A stretch of DNA of 59,901 nt from positions 1 through 59,901 of the forward strand of contig JAUNCS010000007.1 in NCBI GenBank assembly GCA_030526485.1, in the 5' to 3' direction. The notes under the pieces are model-generated. The model was not told the origin of the DNA. It was given only the letters and a program-made list of their open reading frames with translations, and made no database searches. Made by a program: the position numbers and the translations under genes. Source of the DNA: Erysipelotrichaceae bacterium. Lineage in GTDB: Bacteria > Bacillota_I > Bacilli_A > Erysipelotrichales > Erysipelotrichaceae. This document shows positions 24,190 through 33,046 of this stretch, piece after piece; position 1 is the stretch's first letter, and each line of letters begins with the position of its first letter.

Positions 24190-24590
24190 TTGGTGTTTAA
24201 ACGATACATAATTTCGTCATAACTTAGAAACATGAATTCATTCAGATAGTTCTCTAAATCATCATGATCATCCAAGATAACATTAACAATATTCACTACC
24301 TGTGAATTAGTTAAAGAATACAGATAGATCTTAGCCTTCTGGTATTCATTGATGCGATAGGCATTAAAGCGATAGCCATCTAAAAACTGAGCGAATTCAC
24401 TTGGTTCAATTGAATAATCAATAATATATTTGATTTCTCTTTCATCAAGGACTTCAATCATTTTTTCTCTGGTCTTCTGATCTCCATAAGGATATCGAGC
24501 CAAAGGATCATAATTGCGGTTCATAAAGACATAACAGCCCACTGTTAAGACTAATAAACCACAGATTAATAAAGCTCTTTTTAATTTCAT
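24186..24590 (-). CDS. Small membrane-anchored protein of unknown function
   Basis: 134 aa with one N-terminal hydrophobic segment (ALLICGLLVLTVGCYVF). This is a transmembrane anchor, or less likely a lipoprotein signal, since TVGC is a poor lipobox. The outside part is polar, with REKMIEVLDEREIKYIIDYS and a tyrosine-rich YRFNAYRINEYQKAKIYLYS. I do not recognise the family. ATG 24590 lies 7 bases after TATAAT with no Shine-Dalgarno sequence. A GTG at 24596 is too close to the -10 box. Confidence 0.7.
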   Translation of the reverse strand: MKLKRALLICGLLVLTVGCYVFMNRNYDPLARYPYGDQKTREKMIEVLDEREIKYIIDYSIEPSEFAQFLDGYRFNAYRINEYQKAKIYLYSLTNSQVVNIVNVILDDHDDLENYLNEFMFLSYDEIMYRLNTK

Positions 24591-24605
24591 CTTCACTATT
24601 ATAAC

Positions 24606-25115
24606 TTATTTAAGAAGCCAGTCTGCCCCTTTTATTACCTCTTTATCACTTAGACCATCAAAGCCAATCTGTCTTAGACACTCATAAGAACCGATTGCTA
24701 CACAATTTGAAAGGTTTAAACTTCTGGCATCAGCTCTCATTGGTAATCTAAAGGCTTCATCAAGATGACCACTTAAGATTTCCTTAGGAATGCCGGTTGA
24801 TTCCTTACCGAATAAAAGGTAAATCTCTTCAGCTTCCTTATTGAATACACATTCTGAGAAATTGTGTAAGCCATATCTTGAGAAATAGACGAACTGTCCT
24901 TTCTGATTCTTTTCTTTAAACTCATCATAGTTTTTATAAATGGTGATGTCACACTCATTTACATAATCCATATGAGCTCTTTTTAAATACTTATCATCAA
25001 ATGAAAAACCCAATGGTTCAATAAGGTGTAAACGCATATTGAAGGCCATGCAGGTTCTGATGATATTACCGGTATTCTGAGGAATTTCCGGTTCATATAA
25101 TACAACATTAAGCAT
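24606..25115 (-). CDS. trmL: tRNA (cytidine/uridine(34)-2'-O)-methyltransferase TrmL
   Basis: SPOUT methyltransferase (169 aa) that methylates the wobble ribose of certain leucine tRNAs. It begins LNVVLYEPEIPQNTGNIIRT. The trefoil-knot SAM site includes LLFGKESTGIP and RSLNLSNCVAIGSYE. It overlaps the upstream membrane-protein gene by 8 bases. Confidence 0.95.
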   Translation of the reverse strand: MLNVVLYEPEIPQNTGNIIRTCMAFNMRLHLIEPLGFSFDDKYLKRAHMDYVNECDITIYKNYDEFKEKNQKGQFVYFSRYGLHNFSECVFNKEAEEIYLLFGKESTGIPKEILSGHLDEAFRLPMRADARSLNLSNCVAIGSYECLRQIGFDGLSDKEVIKGADWLLK

Positions 25116-25788
25116 GATTAAATATCCTCTTATCTAATTCTTTTAAGACAATCCAGGTGATTAACAGGATTGAAATAATGGTAATGATGATACTGAAAAC
25201 CAAATCAAAGAAAAACTTCTCTGGCACCATCATAATTAAAATATCGGTTCTAGGATCTAGAAGCCACAAGTCATTCATCGGAAAGAAGACATGATGAAAG
25301 GCTGTCCAGAAAGAGTTGAAGTCAATTAAGGCAAAGGTGCCTAGGACTAAAAAGAATAGACCATACAGTCCCAAAGCCTTTAAGAAGCCATTGTACAGGT
25401 GATTAATACCCTTTCGAATAATTAAAACAATTAAACTTATGACTGTAATTACAATTGATATATTTCTGATAGCCATAGCCCCTAAATAAAGGTTACGGAC
25501 ATCTATCATATGATCACTTTCTCTTTGATTAAAGACCTGTCTGTTTACTCCATTGATATTAGCTTCTACATCAAGTGTATTATCTCTATCTTTTAAGTAA
25601 GACAACAAGACATCAGTGGCCTTATTTAAGTCTTCTTCACTCATTCCGATACTTTCAGCCGTCTTTAACTGTTTATATTCTTTGGCATAGAAAGAATTGT
25701 TAAAACACCAGAAGTCAACCGCACTCAAAAAACAACTTAAAAGTAAACAGAATGAGCAGATAAAGCTTAAAAACTTATTTGTTTTCAA
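25108..25788 (-). CDS. DUF1461/TIGR01906 membrane protein, Lit-like (lipoprotein intramolecular transacylase family)
   Basis: Integral membrane protein (226 aa) with four predicted membrane segments (about 6-26, 106-126, 138-158, 192-215) and an extracytoplasmic loop after the first. The family motif FHHVFFPMNDLWLLDPRTD lies at about 164-182. This family includes Lit of Enterococcus and Bacillus, which moves an acyl chain within lipoproteins to make the lyso form. Membership is clear from the motif. Lit activity is inference. It overlaps rdgB and trmL, so it is in an operon. Confidence 0.75.
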   Translation of the reverse strand: MKTNKFLSFICSFCLLLSCFLSAVDFWCFNNSFYAKEYKQLKTAESIGMSEEDLNKATDVLLSYLKDRDNTLDVEANINGVNRQVFNQRESDHMIDVRNLYLGAMAIRNISIVITVISLIVLIIRKGINHLYNGFLKALGLYGLFFLVLGTFALIDFNSFWTAFHHVFFPMNDLWLLDPRTDILIMMVPEKFFFDLVFSIIITIISILLITWIVLKELDKRIFNHA

Positions 25789-26359
25789 GGTCTTTAGCCC
25801 ACTTTCCTAAGGCAATGGCACGGTGTGAATACTTGTTCTTGAATTCTTCTCCAAGTACGGCATTAGTTTCAGTCTGTCCTTCAGCCACAAAGATTGGGTC
25901 GTAGCCAAAACCCTTGCTGCCATCCTGAATGTCAGCGATATGACCATATAGGATACCTTCGTAAGACTTGGCAACATCATCTTTAATATAAGTGGCTAAG
26001 CAATGGAAAGAAGCACCTCTATTATCAGAACCACGCATTTCATTTAGGATATGGTTATTTTTATCCTTGTAGTTAAGTTCTGGTAAGAAACGGGCTGAAT
26101 AAATGCCAGGCTTGCCATCATAGAAGTCAATTTCAATACCACTATCATCAGCGATAGTTGGGATTTTATATTTATCGTAATAATACTTGGCCTTAATATA
26201 TGAATTTTCAGCGTAAGAATTGCCATTCTCATTTGGCTCGCTGTCATCATTAAAGTCTTTTGGACATACAACATCAAATTCCAGTCCTAATGTTTTAAAT
26301 ATTTCTTTAAATTCGGTAATCTTATGTGCATTACCAGTAGCTATAAATAATTTTTCCAT
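25775..26359 (-). CDS. rdgB: Non-canonical purine NTP pyrophosphatase (RdgB/HAM1)
   Basis: House-cleaning enzyme (194 aa) that hydrolyses ITP, dITP and XTP to monophosphates. The N-terminal ATGNAHKITEFKEIF binds substrate. DDSGIEIDFYDGKPGIYSAR, GFGYDPIF and SHRAIAL are all family motifs. No Shine-Dalgarno sequence. The nearest hexamer at the leaderless distance is a weak TAAACT, 6 bases upstream. Divergent from dgkB. Confidence 0.96.
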   Translation of the reverse strand: MEKLFIATGNAHKITEFKEIFKTLGLEFDVVCPKDFNDDSEPNENGNSYAENSYIKAKYYYDKYKIPTIADDSGIEIDFYDGKPGIYSARFLPELNYKDKNNHILNEMRGSDNRGASFHCLATYIKDDVAKSYEGILYGHIADIQDGSKGFGYDPIFVAEGQTETNAVLGEEFKNKYSHRAIALGKWAKDLENK

Positions 26360-26389
26360 ATATTTAGTTTAGTATTTGTTCTTGTGTTA

Positions 26390-26395
26390 TACAAT
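26390..26395 (+). promoter_or_regulatory. -10 box of the diacylglycerol kinase gene
   Basis: TACAAT, then CAAATC, then the ATG at 26402. No ribosome binding site, so a leaderless mRNA is predicted. Confidence 0.55.
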
Positions 26396-26401
26396 CAAAT
26401 C

Positions 26402-27283
26402 ATGAAACATTTGTTTATTGTAAACAGGATATCTGGTAAGGGTGCGGCCTTTAAGCTGATTCCAACAATTGAAAAAATATGCAAAGAAAAAAATCTTGAT
26501 TACGCTATTGAAGTAACTGATTATCCAAGCCATATCAAAGATATGATGAAGAACCATTATGATGATTCAGATACTATTGTCTATTCGGTTGGCGGTGATG
26601 GAACCTTTCTGGATGTCGTGAATTATGTAAACCCTCAAATGATTGTCGGTCTAATTCCAGCCGGTTCAGGTAATGACTTTTATCGTCATTACTATGGAGT
26701 CAATAAAGATCCTGAAGGTATGATTAGAAGACTTATTGATAAAGAAGCTATTACAGTTGATATTGCTTCCACAGATGACTTAAAGTTTGCCAATACCACA
26801 TCTTTGGGTATTGATGCTAAGATCAGTCTTGATTCTTCTAATTTAATCAGAAATACCTTTATCACCAAGTCCCCTGCTTATATTCTTTCAATAATCTATA
26901 ATGTGATTTTTCTTAAATCACTAAATGTCAAAATGACAGTAGATGGTAAAGACTACAGCGGTGAATATTATGTTATCAATGTAATGAATGGTTCATATTA
27001 TGGAAATGGTGTTAAGGCTAATCCCAATGCTGTCTTAAATGATGGCTTTCTGGAACTTGTTCTATTTAAAAAAGCTAATCGATTAAAAGTATATAAAACA
27101 TTAGTTAAGTATCTAAGTGGCACAGCAAGTGAAGAAGATGGCGTTTATCGCATTAAATGTAAAGAAGTAAATATCGAGGGAAAAGAAAAAATGGCTTGCC
27201 AGTCTGATGGTGAGAACTATCTAACAAACCATTTGAATATTAAAGTCTTAAATAATTATCTGAAACTGAAAATCAGTGATTAA
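26402..27283 (+). CDS. dgkB: DgkB-type lipid (diacylglycerol) kinase
   Basis: Soluble lipid kinase (293 aa) of the diacylglycerol/sphingosine kinase fold, which returns diacylglycerol to phospholipid synthesis. NRISGKGAAFKLIP, the nucleotide motif YSVGGDGTFLDVVN, LIPAGSGNDFYRHYYG and the C-terminal FLELVLFKKANRLKVYKTL are typical. It lacks the longer C-terminal region of some DgkB enzymes, so a related YegS/BmrU role is possible. Convergent with phoH, sharing the stop bases TTAA. Confidence 0.88.
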   Translation: MKHLFIVNRISGKGAAFKLIPTIEKICKEKNLDYAIEVTDYPSHIKDMMKNHYDDSDTIVYSVGGDGTFLDVVNYVNPQMIVGLIPAGSGNDFYRHYYGVNKDPEGMIRRLIDKEAITVDIASTDDLKFANTTSLGIDAKISLDSSNLIRNTFITKSPAYILSIIYNVIFLKSLNVKMTVDGKDYSGEYYVINVMNGSYYGNGVKANPNAVLNDGFLELVLFKKANRLKVYKTLVKYLSGTASEEDGVYRIKCKEVNIEGKEKMACQSDGENYLTNHLNIKVLNNYLKLKISD

Positions 27284-28221
27284 AGATGAAAGTTTTCAAT
27301 AATCTTTTCTACTAATGGATTTCTGACAATATCGGTTTTATTGAACTCAATGAAGCCGATTTTTTTAATGCCCTGCAGCTTATTTAAAGCCGCTACCAGA
27401 CCACTTTTTTCTTTCTTGATATTTAAGTCAATCTGCGTGATATCGCCATTTACAATCATCTTGGAGTTATAGCCAAGTCGTGTTAAGAACATCAGCATCT
27501 GTCCTTCGGTTGTATTCTGTGCTTCATCAAGAATAATGAAGGCATCATTTAAGGTACGGCCACGCATATAGGCTAAAGGAATAACTTCTATAACACCCTT
27601 TTCCATTAATTTTTCAACCTGCTCAGTGCCAAGAATATCTTCTAAAGCATCATATAAAGGCATTAAGTATGGATCAATCTTTTCCTTTAAATCACCAGGC
27701 AAGAAACCTAAAGATTCACCAGCTTCTACAGCAGGTCTTGTTAGTATTATCTTTTTGGTATCGCCCTGTTTTAAGGCTTTACAAGCCATAACTACTGCAA
27801 AGTAAGTTTTACCAGTACCGGCAGGACCTGAAGAAAAGATTAAATCATTGTCATATAAGCTGTTGGCAAACTTATATTGAGTATAAGTCTTATAACGGAT
27901 AGGTTTGCCACTGTTAGTAATGATGGCGGTCTTGTTTTGCCAGCTGACATCCTTATTCAATTCATAATTCTTAAAAGTCTGCTTAATATAGGTTTCATCA
28001 AGGTAGTGACTTTCCTTAACGTTGTCCAGTAAGGTATCGACGACATCAACTATCATATTGAACTTTTCACCTTCGGCATCAACCTTTAAAGTGTCACCCC
28101 TGAAAATCATCTCGGTCCTAAACAGCTCTTCCAATAGTTTTATATTTTCATTGTTTACACCAACGAATTCTTTTAATTCATCGTGTCTTAAATCATTAAT
28201 AATTATTTCTTTATATGCCAT
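27280..28221 (-). CDS. phoH: PhoH family ATPase
   Basis: P-loop protein (313 aa). After an N-terminal domain come Walker A GPAGTGKTYFAVVMACKAL (about 133-151), LTRPAVEAGESLGFLPGDLK and Walker B FIILDEAQNTT. The family is linked to RNA metabolism, but its precise role is not settled. It lies downstream of rpsU, separated by a terminator. No Shine-Dalgarno sequence. GATAAT and TAAGAT hexamers lie 5-8 bases before the ATG. In many Bacillota ybeY follows phoH, but not here. Confidence 0.93.
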   Translation of the reverse strand: MAYKEIIINDLRHDELKEFVGVNNENIKLLEELFRTEMIFRGDTLKVDAEGEKFNMIVDVVDTLLDNVKESHYLDETYIKQTFKNYELNKDVSWQNKTAIITNSGKPIRYKTYTQYKFANSLYDNDLIFSSGPAGTGKTYFAVVMACKALKQGDTKKIILTRPAVEAGESLGFLPGDLKEKIDPYLMPLYDALEDILGTEQVEKLMEKGVIEVIPLAYMRGRTLNDAFIILDEAQNTTEGQMLMFLTRLGYNSKMIVNGDITQIDLNIKKEKSGLVAALNKLQGIKKIGFIEFNKTDIVRNPLVEKIIENFHL

Positions 28222-28246
28222 ATGTCATTATCTTATCAATTTAGGC

Positions 28247-28274
28247 AATAAAAAAATAGTGCATAGCACTATTT
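28247..28274 (-). terminator. rpsU terminator
   Basis: Stem AAATAGTGC / GCACTATTT with a 3-base loop, then seven T. It overlaps the rpsU stop codon. Read-through would reach phoH. Confidence 0.9.
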
Positions 28275-28448
28275 TCCTCTTCTAGCTTTTCTAGCAGCTT
28301 CCTGCTTAAGTTTTCTCTTAAGACCAGGTTTGATGTAGTATTCACGCTTTCTAACTTCTAGGAGTGTACCATTACGAGAAACTTGTCTCTTAAATCTACG
28401 TAAAGCATCATCTAACTGCTCGTTTTCTTTAACGATAACCTTTGCCAT
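28269..28448 (-). CDS. rpsU: 30S ribosomal protein S21
   Basis: Small basic ribosomal protein (59 aa). The minus strand reads [20 protein letters not shown] near its start. It then continues through a [15 protein letters not shown] segment to the arginine/lysine-rich end [18 protein letters not shown] Shine-Dalgarno sequence precedes the ATG. Length and sequence match S21 of Bacillota. Confidence 0.95.
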   Translation of the reverse strand: MAKVIVKENEQLDDALRRFKRQVSRNGTLLEVRKREYYIKPGLKRKLKQEAARKARRGK

Positions 28449-28514
28449 GTCTATTCACACCCCCTCTCACATGCCTTTATATCTTATCAAATAATTCTCT
28501 TAATTACTAGTATT

Positions 28515-28886
28515 TTACTTAAGATTAATTAATTTATCTTTAATAATATCGGCAGCTTCACTTAATTTATCCAAATCAACGATTCTAAAGTATTCATAAT
28601 TCATCTGCAGGAACAGCGAATTAATCAGAGTCTTCTTGCCAATACTCATATTTATTTCATCTTCTTCATCAACTATTTCAATACCAGCTATAACCCTCTT
28701 CCCTCTTTTGATTACAAAGTCAATAATGACATCATCCAAAAGATGTTCATCCTTGCCAAAAGTAAAGAGGATGTCTTTTCTTTCTTTATACAGTTTGGTA
28801 ATTGGAACCTTTACTTCGATATTGAATTTAGTAAATAAAAGTTTTCTTTTTAAATGCTTATAAAAGACTTCTTCGTGTTTAGTCAT
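28515..28886 (-). CDS. Small DUF2726-like (restriction-endonuclease-fold) protein
   Basis: 123-aa protein. EEVFYKHLKRKL at the start, VIIDFVIKRGKRVIAGIEIV in the middle and NYEYFRIVDLDKLSEA at the end follow the order of DUF2726 proteins (vDFvl, then IEL/IEI, then a C-terminal R). That domain has the PD-(D/E)xK nuclease fold. The central acidic residues are shifted (IEIVDEEDE), so nuclease activity is doubtful. ATG 28886 lies 6 bases after TAGAAT with no Shine-Dalgarno sequence, right after the antiporter terminator. Confidence 0.5.
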   Translation of the reverse strand: MTKHEEVFYKHLKRKLLFTKFNIEVKVPITKLYKERKDILFTFGKDEHLLDDVIIDFVIKRGKRVIAGIEIVDEEDEINMSIGKKTLINSLFLQMNYEYFRIVDLDKLSEAADIIKDKLINLK

Positions 28887-28899
28887 ACCTACATTCTAA

Positions 28900-28930
28900 C
28901 AAAAAACCGTATAGCCTTTGACTATACGGT
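28900..28930 (-). terminator. Terminator of the antiporter gene
   Basis: Stem ACCGTATAG / CTATACGGT with a 7-base loop followed by six T on the minus strand. Confidence 0.9.
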
Positions 28931-28936
28931 AAATAA

Positions 28937-30226
28937 TTATGCTTTAGCGAAACGATCGTGATTTTCTTTTTCCTTAGGTTTGCTTGAGATTTCACCAGCT
29001 GCAGCTAATGCGTTTCTTGTCATAGCTGGACCAAAGATTTCATAGATCATAACCGCAAATAAAACAACGTTTCTGATTACTACGGCATCCATACCACCAA
29101 GAGCCTGCGCTGTAGCTACCATACCAAGAGCTACACCAGCCTGTGGGAATAAAGTAATACCAAGATACTTGCAGGCTGTTTCATCGCATCCTGATACCTT
29201 AGCTGAGAAATAAGCGCCATAGTACTTACCAATACATCTGCTGATAATGTAGATTATACCAACAATAACCATGCTAATTTCTTTAAAGACGCCGATTTCC
29301 AGTTCAGCACCAGAAAGGATAAAGAATAAGGCGAATAATGGTGTAGTCCACTTGTCACATCTTTCCATGATATCGGCTGATCTTTCACAAAGATTGCAAA
29401 GAGTTGTGCCCATCATCATATTTACAAGCAGTGTTGAGAAATGAACATTAACACCTGCGATATCGAAGTGTCTTGTACTTAAAGTGATAGTTAAGATTAC
29501 AAAGCCAATTGAAAGAGCAACACGGTTCTTGTTTGAGAAGAACAGCTTTTCAAGATAAGTAAGAATAACACCCATTAAAGTACCCAGTAATAATGAACCG
29601 ATAATTTCAATGATTGGTTCTACTACAATGGCCGTAATAGAAATATGTGAAGTACCAATAGCCTGGGCGATACCAAATGATACTGCAAAGATAATTAGAC
29701 CAACTGCATCATCAATCGCGACGATAGGAAGCAATAAGTCAGTAATCTTACCCTTAGCCTTATACTGTCTTACAACCATTAAAGTGGCAGCTGGAGCAGT
29801 AGCAGCAGCAATTGCACCAAGTGTAATAGCTACTGGAATTGAAATGATATGTGTTGTTAAAGATACTGCGACTAATACTATATCTACAAGAAGTGTAGCA
29901 ATAAGAGCCTGGAAGATACCGATGAAAGTAGCCTTCTTACCAATAGACTTTAGTTCAGAAAGTCTAAATTCATTACCAATCGCAAAGGCAATAAAGCCTA
30001 AGGCAACACTGGAAACGATATTAAGGTGTTCTACTTCAGCCATTGTAAGTAGACCAACACCTTCAAAACCTAGATGTCCCAAAAAGTAAGGACCTATAAG
30101 AATACCAGCTATTAAGTATGCTGTAACATCTGGTAAATTTAAGTGCAGATATTTAAATACTCTGGTCATCATTAAACCAATGATCAGGGCGAAAGATACT
30201 TGCAATAATAATAAACTTTGATCCAT
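28937..30226 (-). CDS. Cation:proton antiporter, CPA2 family
   Basis: Membrane antiporter (429 aa) with about 12-13 transmembrane helices. The conserved ion-site aspartates are in LLPIVAIDDAVGLIIF (DD motif of CPA2, about residue 170). AYLIAGILIGPYFLG lies in the second helix and FALFFILSGAELE in the middle. It lacks the C-terminal TrkA-N domain of KefB/KefC and ends in a short basic tail. Na+ or K+ specificity cannot be read. Monocistronic, with a GGGGGA Shine-Dalgarno sequence. Confidence 0.9.
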   Translation of the reverse strand: MDQSLLLLQVSFALIIGLMMTRVFKYLHLNLPDVTAYLIAGILIGPYFLGHLGFEGVGLLTMAEVEHLNIVSSVALGFIAFAIGNEFRLSELKSIGKKATFIGIFQALIATLLVDIVLVAVSLTTHIISIPVAITLGAIAAATAPAATLMVVRQYKAKGKITDLLLPIVAIDDAVGLIIFAVSFGIAQAIGTSHISITAIVVEPIIEIIGSLLLGTLMGVILTYLEKLFFSNKNRVALSIGFVILTITLSTRHFDIAGVNVHFSTLLVNMMMGTTLCNLCERSADIMERCDKWTTPLFALFFILSGAELEIGVFKEISMVIVGIIYIISRCIGKYYGAYFSAKVSGCDETACKYLGITLFPQAGVALGMVATAQALGGMDAVVIRNVVLFAVMIYEIFGPAMTRNALAAAGEISSKPKEKENHDRFAKA

Positions 30227-30305
30227 AATTTCCCCCGTATATTTAGAATACTCAATTGATTATAGACCTATTTTTTTACTGTGATTATAGAAAACGGTTT
30301 CATTA

Positions 30306-30341
30306 AAATAAAAAAATGATGCGACATTTATCACATCATTT
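30306..30341 (-). terminator. Terminator of the corC-rsmE-mtaB-murE-like operon
   Basis: Stem AAATGATG / CATCATTT overlapping the stop, followed by seven T on the minus strand. Confidence 0.82.
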
Positions 30342-31794
30342 CATCGTCAAATTCATACTGCTTTTTCATTTCCTTCAAATGATTTAAAGCGATCATATTA
30401 TCACCAGAATAAGGCTCCTTACCCATATTTCTGATAATGAAATTCTGATTGCCCTTGCCCAGTATCAGCAAGGTATCACCATCATTTAAAAGATCAATTG
30501 CCATCTCAATAGCTACCTTTCTATCCTCGATAATAAGTTTCTTAATTTTAGTGAACTTATTGTAGACGGTATTTAAGATAGTATCCAAAGAACCACTGTA
30601 AGTATTCATCTCGGTCAGGATAATCTGATCTAAATACTCTTCACAGATGGTAACAAACTTGTCATAGGTATTTTTGCCATCACTGCTGTTTACACCCCAG
30701 ATAGCATAGATCTTTTTAGATTTAAGAGTAATCTCCTTGGCAAACTTTAAGACATCTTCAATTGAATTCATATTATTCGCATCATCGACAATGACATTAA
30801 AGTTAGCAGCCTCATCTATCAACTCCATATCCCCTCTTATTGGCTTTAAAGTAGGAATAATGGCCTGTAATTCCTCTATGCTGTATCCCTTTAAATACAA
30901 GGCAGATACAGCGGCTACGATGTTGTAGACATTGTTTAATCCTAAAAGAATTGTATTGAAACAATATGTTGTATCACCAATACTTAAATGGAAAGAAGTT
31001 CCACTTCTTGAATATTGAACATTAGTAATTCTAAAATCGCTGTTTTCATCTAAACCAAAGCTGTAAGTATTATCGGAACTGGCCTTGGTTAATTCGTTAT
31101 AAGAAATATCATCTCTATTTAAAAGAATGATAGTGTGCTCATCCAGTGTATATAAATAAGAACAAAGAATATCAAAGTAGTTATTTCCTACTTCACGATA
31201 CTCGTTACTGCGGTTATTAGTCAGGTTATAAATAAAGACATCAGGATTAACCGCATCCAGTTTCTTATAAGATAGAGCCAAGACATCAGCTTCCAGACAG
31301 ACAGCCTTAACTCCAGCATCGACAAACTGTCTTAAGAATTTCTGATTATCCAAAATGGTTAAAGTTGGTGAATTATTAACCAGATGATTGTCGTTGTAGT
31401 AGATACCACGACTGCCAATAGAACCAGTCTTTTTATAATTATTTAATAATTTGTAAATTGTATAGGTTAAAGAAGAAACCCCTTCTGAACCAGAACTTAC
31501 AAAAACATCTAAAGATTTAGCGGGATAATCATAGAACTTGGCAGCTATATGGTTAAGACAGGCCGCCACATCAGAAACCCTGATAAAGATAGCCTTGTCT
31601 TCGATTTGAATATCATTTTCATAAACAACTACTGTCGCTCCATTGGAAATAGCTTCTTTAATGAAATTATGGCCATCATCCTTGATACCAGACAAGCAGA
31701 AAAAGATGCAATTCTTCATTGGCATTCTGGAATCAATTGAAAGCTGATTAATCTCTATTTCGGGAGCGTTATCAAATAGTTGATTAAGAAACAT
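30331..31794 (-). CDS. MurE-like Mur ligase homologue with degenerate active site
   Basis: Full-length Mur ligase fold (487 aa) closest in layout to MurE, which adds the third residue to UDP-MurNAc-dipeptide. The N-terminal domain keeps IDSRMPMKNCIFFCLSG and the linker keeps LLNRDD. The P-loop, normally GTNGKTT, reads GSEGVSS (about 102-108), so the essential lysine is gone. The usual MEVSSH reads LEADVL, DHLDFH reads NRSNEY, and the DNPR-type C-terminal motif reads MNTYSG. It is therefore probably not an active ligase. It may have a regulatory or structural role. It overlaps mtaB by 11 bases. Confidence 0.75.
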   Translation of the reverse strand: MFLNQLFDNAPEIEINQLSIDSRMPMKNCIFFCLSGIKDDGHNFIKEAISNGATVVVYENDIQIEDKAIFIRVSDVAACLNHIAAKFYDYPAKSLDVFVSSGSEGVSSLTYTIYKLLNNYKKTGSIGSRGIYYNDNHLVNNSPTLTILDNQKFLRQFVDAGVKAVCLEADVLALSYKKLDAVNPDVFIYNLTNNRSNEYREVGNNYFDILCSYLYTLDEHTIILLNRDDISYNELTKASSDNTYSFGLDENSDFRITNVQYSRSGTSFHLSIGDTTYCFNTILLGLNNVYNIVAAVSALYLKGYSIEELQAIIPTLKPIRGDMELIDEAANFNVIVDDANNMNSIEDVLKFAKEITLKSKKIYAIWGVNSSDGKNTYDKFVTICEEYLDQIILTEMNTYSGSLDTILNTVYNKFTKIKKLIIEDRKVAIEMAIDLLNDGDTLLILGKGNQNFIIRNMGKEPYSGDNMIALNHLKEMKKQYEFDDEMM

Positions 31795-33046
31795 GTCCTA
31801 GGGCCTCGCCATCCTTTATTTCATCAATAGTGACTTTTACTAAGTCACCAATTTCACCATTACCCCTGGCCTTAACGTAGAAATACTGTTTAACATAGCC
31901 ATAGACATATTCATCATCTCTGGTTTCAATTAAAAGATCTAATTCCTGACCAGTAAATTTAGAAATAAATTCATTGGTAATAGCAAACTGCTTATTAATA
32001 ATCTGATTTACACGACACTTTTTAACGTCATTATTTAAATGACCTGACATTCTATCAGCCACTGTACCCTTCTTACGGGCATATGGGAAGACATGAACAA
32101 AGGCAAATTTTGCTCTGTCTAAACCATTTAGTATTTCACTAAAGTCTTCTTCACTTTCTTCAGGGAAGCCAACAATTAAATCGGTAGAGATAGAAATATC
32201 TGGTACTTCCTTGCGTATATATTCAATTCTTTCTAAATATTCTTCAAAAGTATAAGGTCTATTCATAGCCTTAAGAATCTTATTAGACATCGATTGAACA
32301 GGAATGTGCAGATTTCTACCGATCTTCTTATTATTTTTCATTAAATCAATGATTTCATCAGTGATTTCTGTTACTTCAATTGAAGAAAGTCTGATTGTTT
32401 CAAGACCTTCGATTTTACACAATTCACTTAGTAACTGATAAAGATTGAATTCGCCATCATTATAACGACCAGTATGAATACCGGTTAAAACCAGTTCCTT
32501 GCGTGATTTAGCCAACTGCTTAGCCTGTTCTATTACCTTATTGTGATTGGCACTGATTTCTCTGCCTCTGGCATAAGGGATAATGCAATAGCTGCAGAAC
32601 TGATTACAGCCATCCTGAACCTTTAAATAAGCACGAGACTTACCAGGATAGTCTTCAATATATAAGTCTTCAAATTCGTGGTTATCAAGGCTTTCAATCT
32701 GCTTAGATTTAACTCCCATAGTGATTAAGTCAAAGAGTTTATCCTTATTTTTAGAACCAATTAATAAATCGACATCATCAAAATCACTGGTATCGTGTTT
32801 TACCTGTACATAACAGCCAACCGCTGCAATATAGGCATTGGGATTAAGTCTTCTGGCATGGTGTAGCATCTTTCTTGTCTTAGATTCAGCGGTATTGGTT
32901 ACACAGCATGTAAAAATGACGTAGATATCAGCTACTTCTTTAAAAGATACTTCCTTGTAATCATTAGATAATAATCTGTTTCTTAAATAGGTTGCTTCAT
33001 AGTCGTTTACTTTACAACCTAAAACCATCATTGCGAATGTCTTCAT
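31784..33046 (-). CDS. mtaB: tRNA t6A37 methylthiotransferase MtaB
   Basis: Radical-SAM enzyme (420 aa) that converts t6A37 to ms2t6A37 in ANN-decoding tRNAs. It has an N-terminal UPF0004 domain with cluster cysteines (LGCKVNDYE, FTCCVTN, AVGCYVQ), the radical-SAM motif QDGCNQFCSYCIIPYARG (CxxxCxxC), and a C-terminal TRAM domain. It needs two 4Fe-4S clusters, so it depends on the SUF system. It overlaps rsmE by 4 bases. Confidence 0.95.
   Translation of the reverse strand: MKTFAMMVLGCKVNDYEATYLRNRLLSNDYKEVSFKEVADIYVIFTCCVTNTAESKTRKMLHHARRLNPNAYIAAVGCYVQVKHDTSDFDDVDLLIGSKNKDKLFDLITMGVKSKQIESLDNHEFEDLYIEDYPGKSRAYLKVQDGCNQFCSYCIIPYARGREISANHNKVIEQAKQLAKSRKELVLTGIHTGRYNDGEFNLYQLLSELCKIEGLETIRLSSIEVTEITDEIIDLMKNNKKIGRNLHIPVQSMSNKILKAMNRPYTFEEYLERIEYIRKEVPDISISTDLIVGFPEESEEDFSEILNGLDRAKFAFVHVFPYARKKGTVADRMSGHLNNDVKKCRVNQIINKQFAITNEFISKFTGQELDLLIETRDDEYVYGYVKQYFYVKARGNGEIGDLVKVTIDEIKDGEALGHVS

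Noticed and set aside
29610-30089. 159-codon ORF on the plus strand opposite the antiporter gene
   Set aside because: Antisense to transmembrane helices; no family motif and no ribosome binding site.
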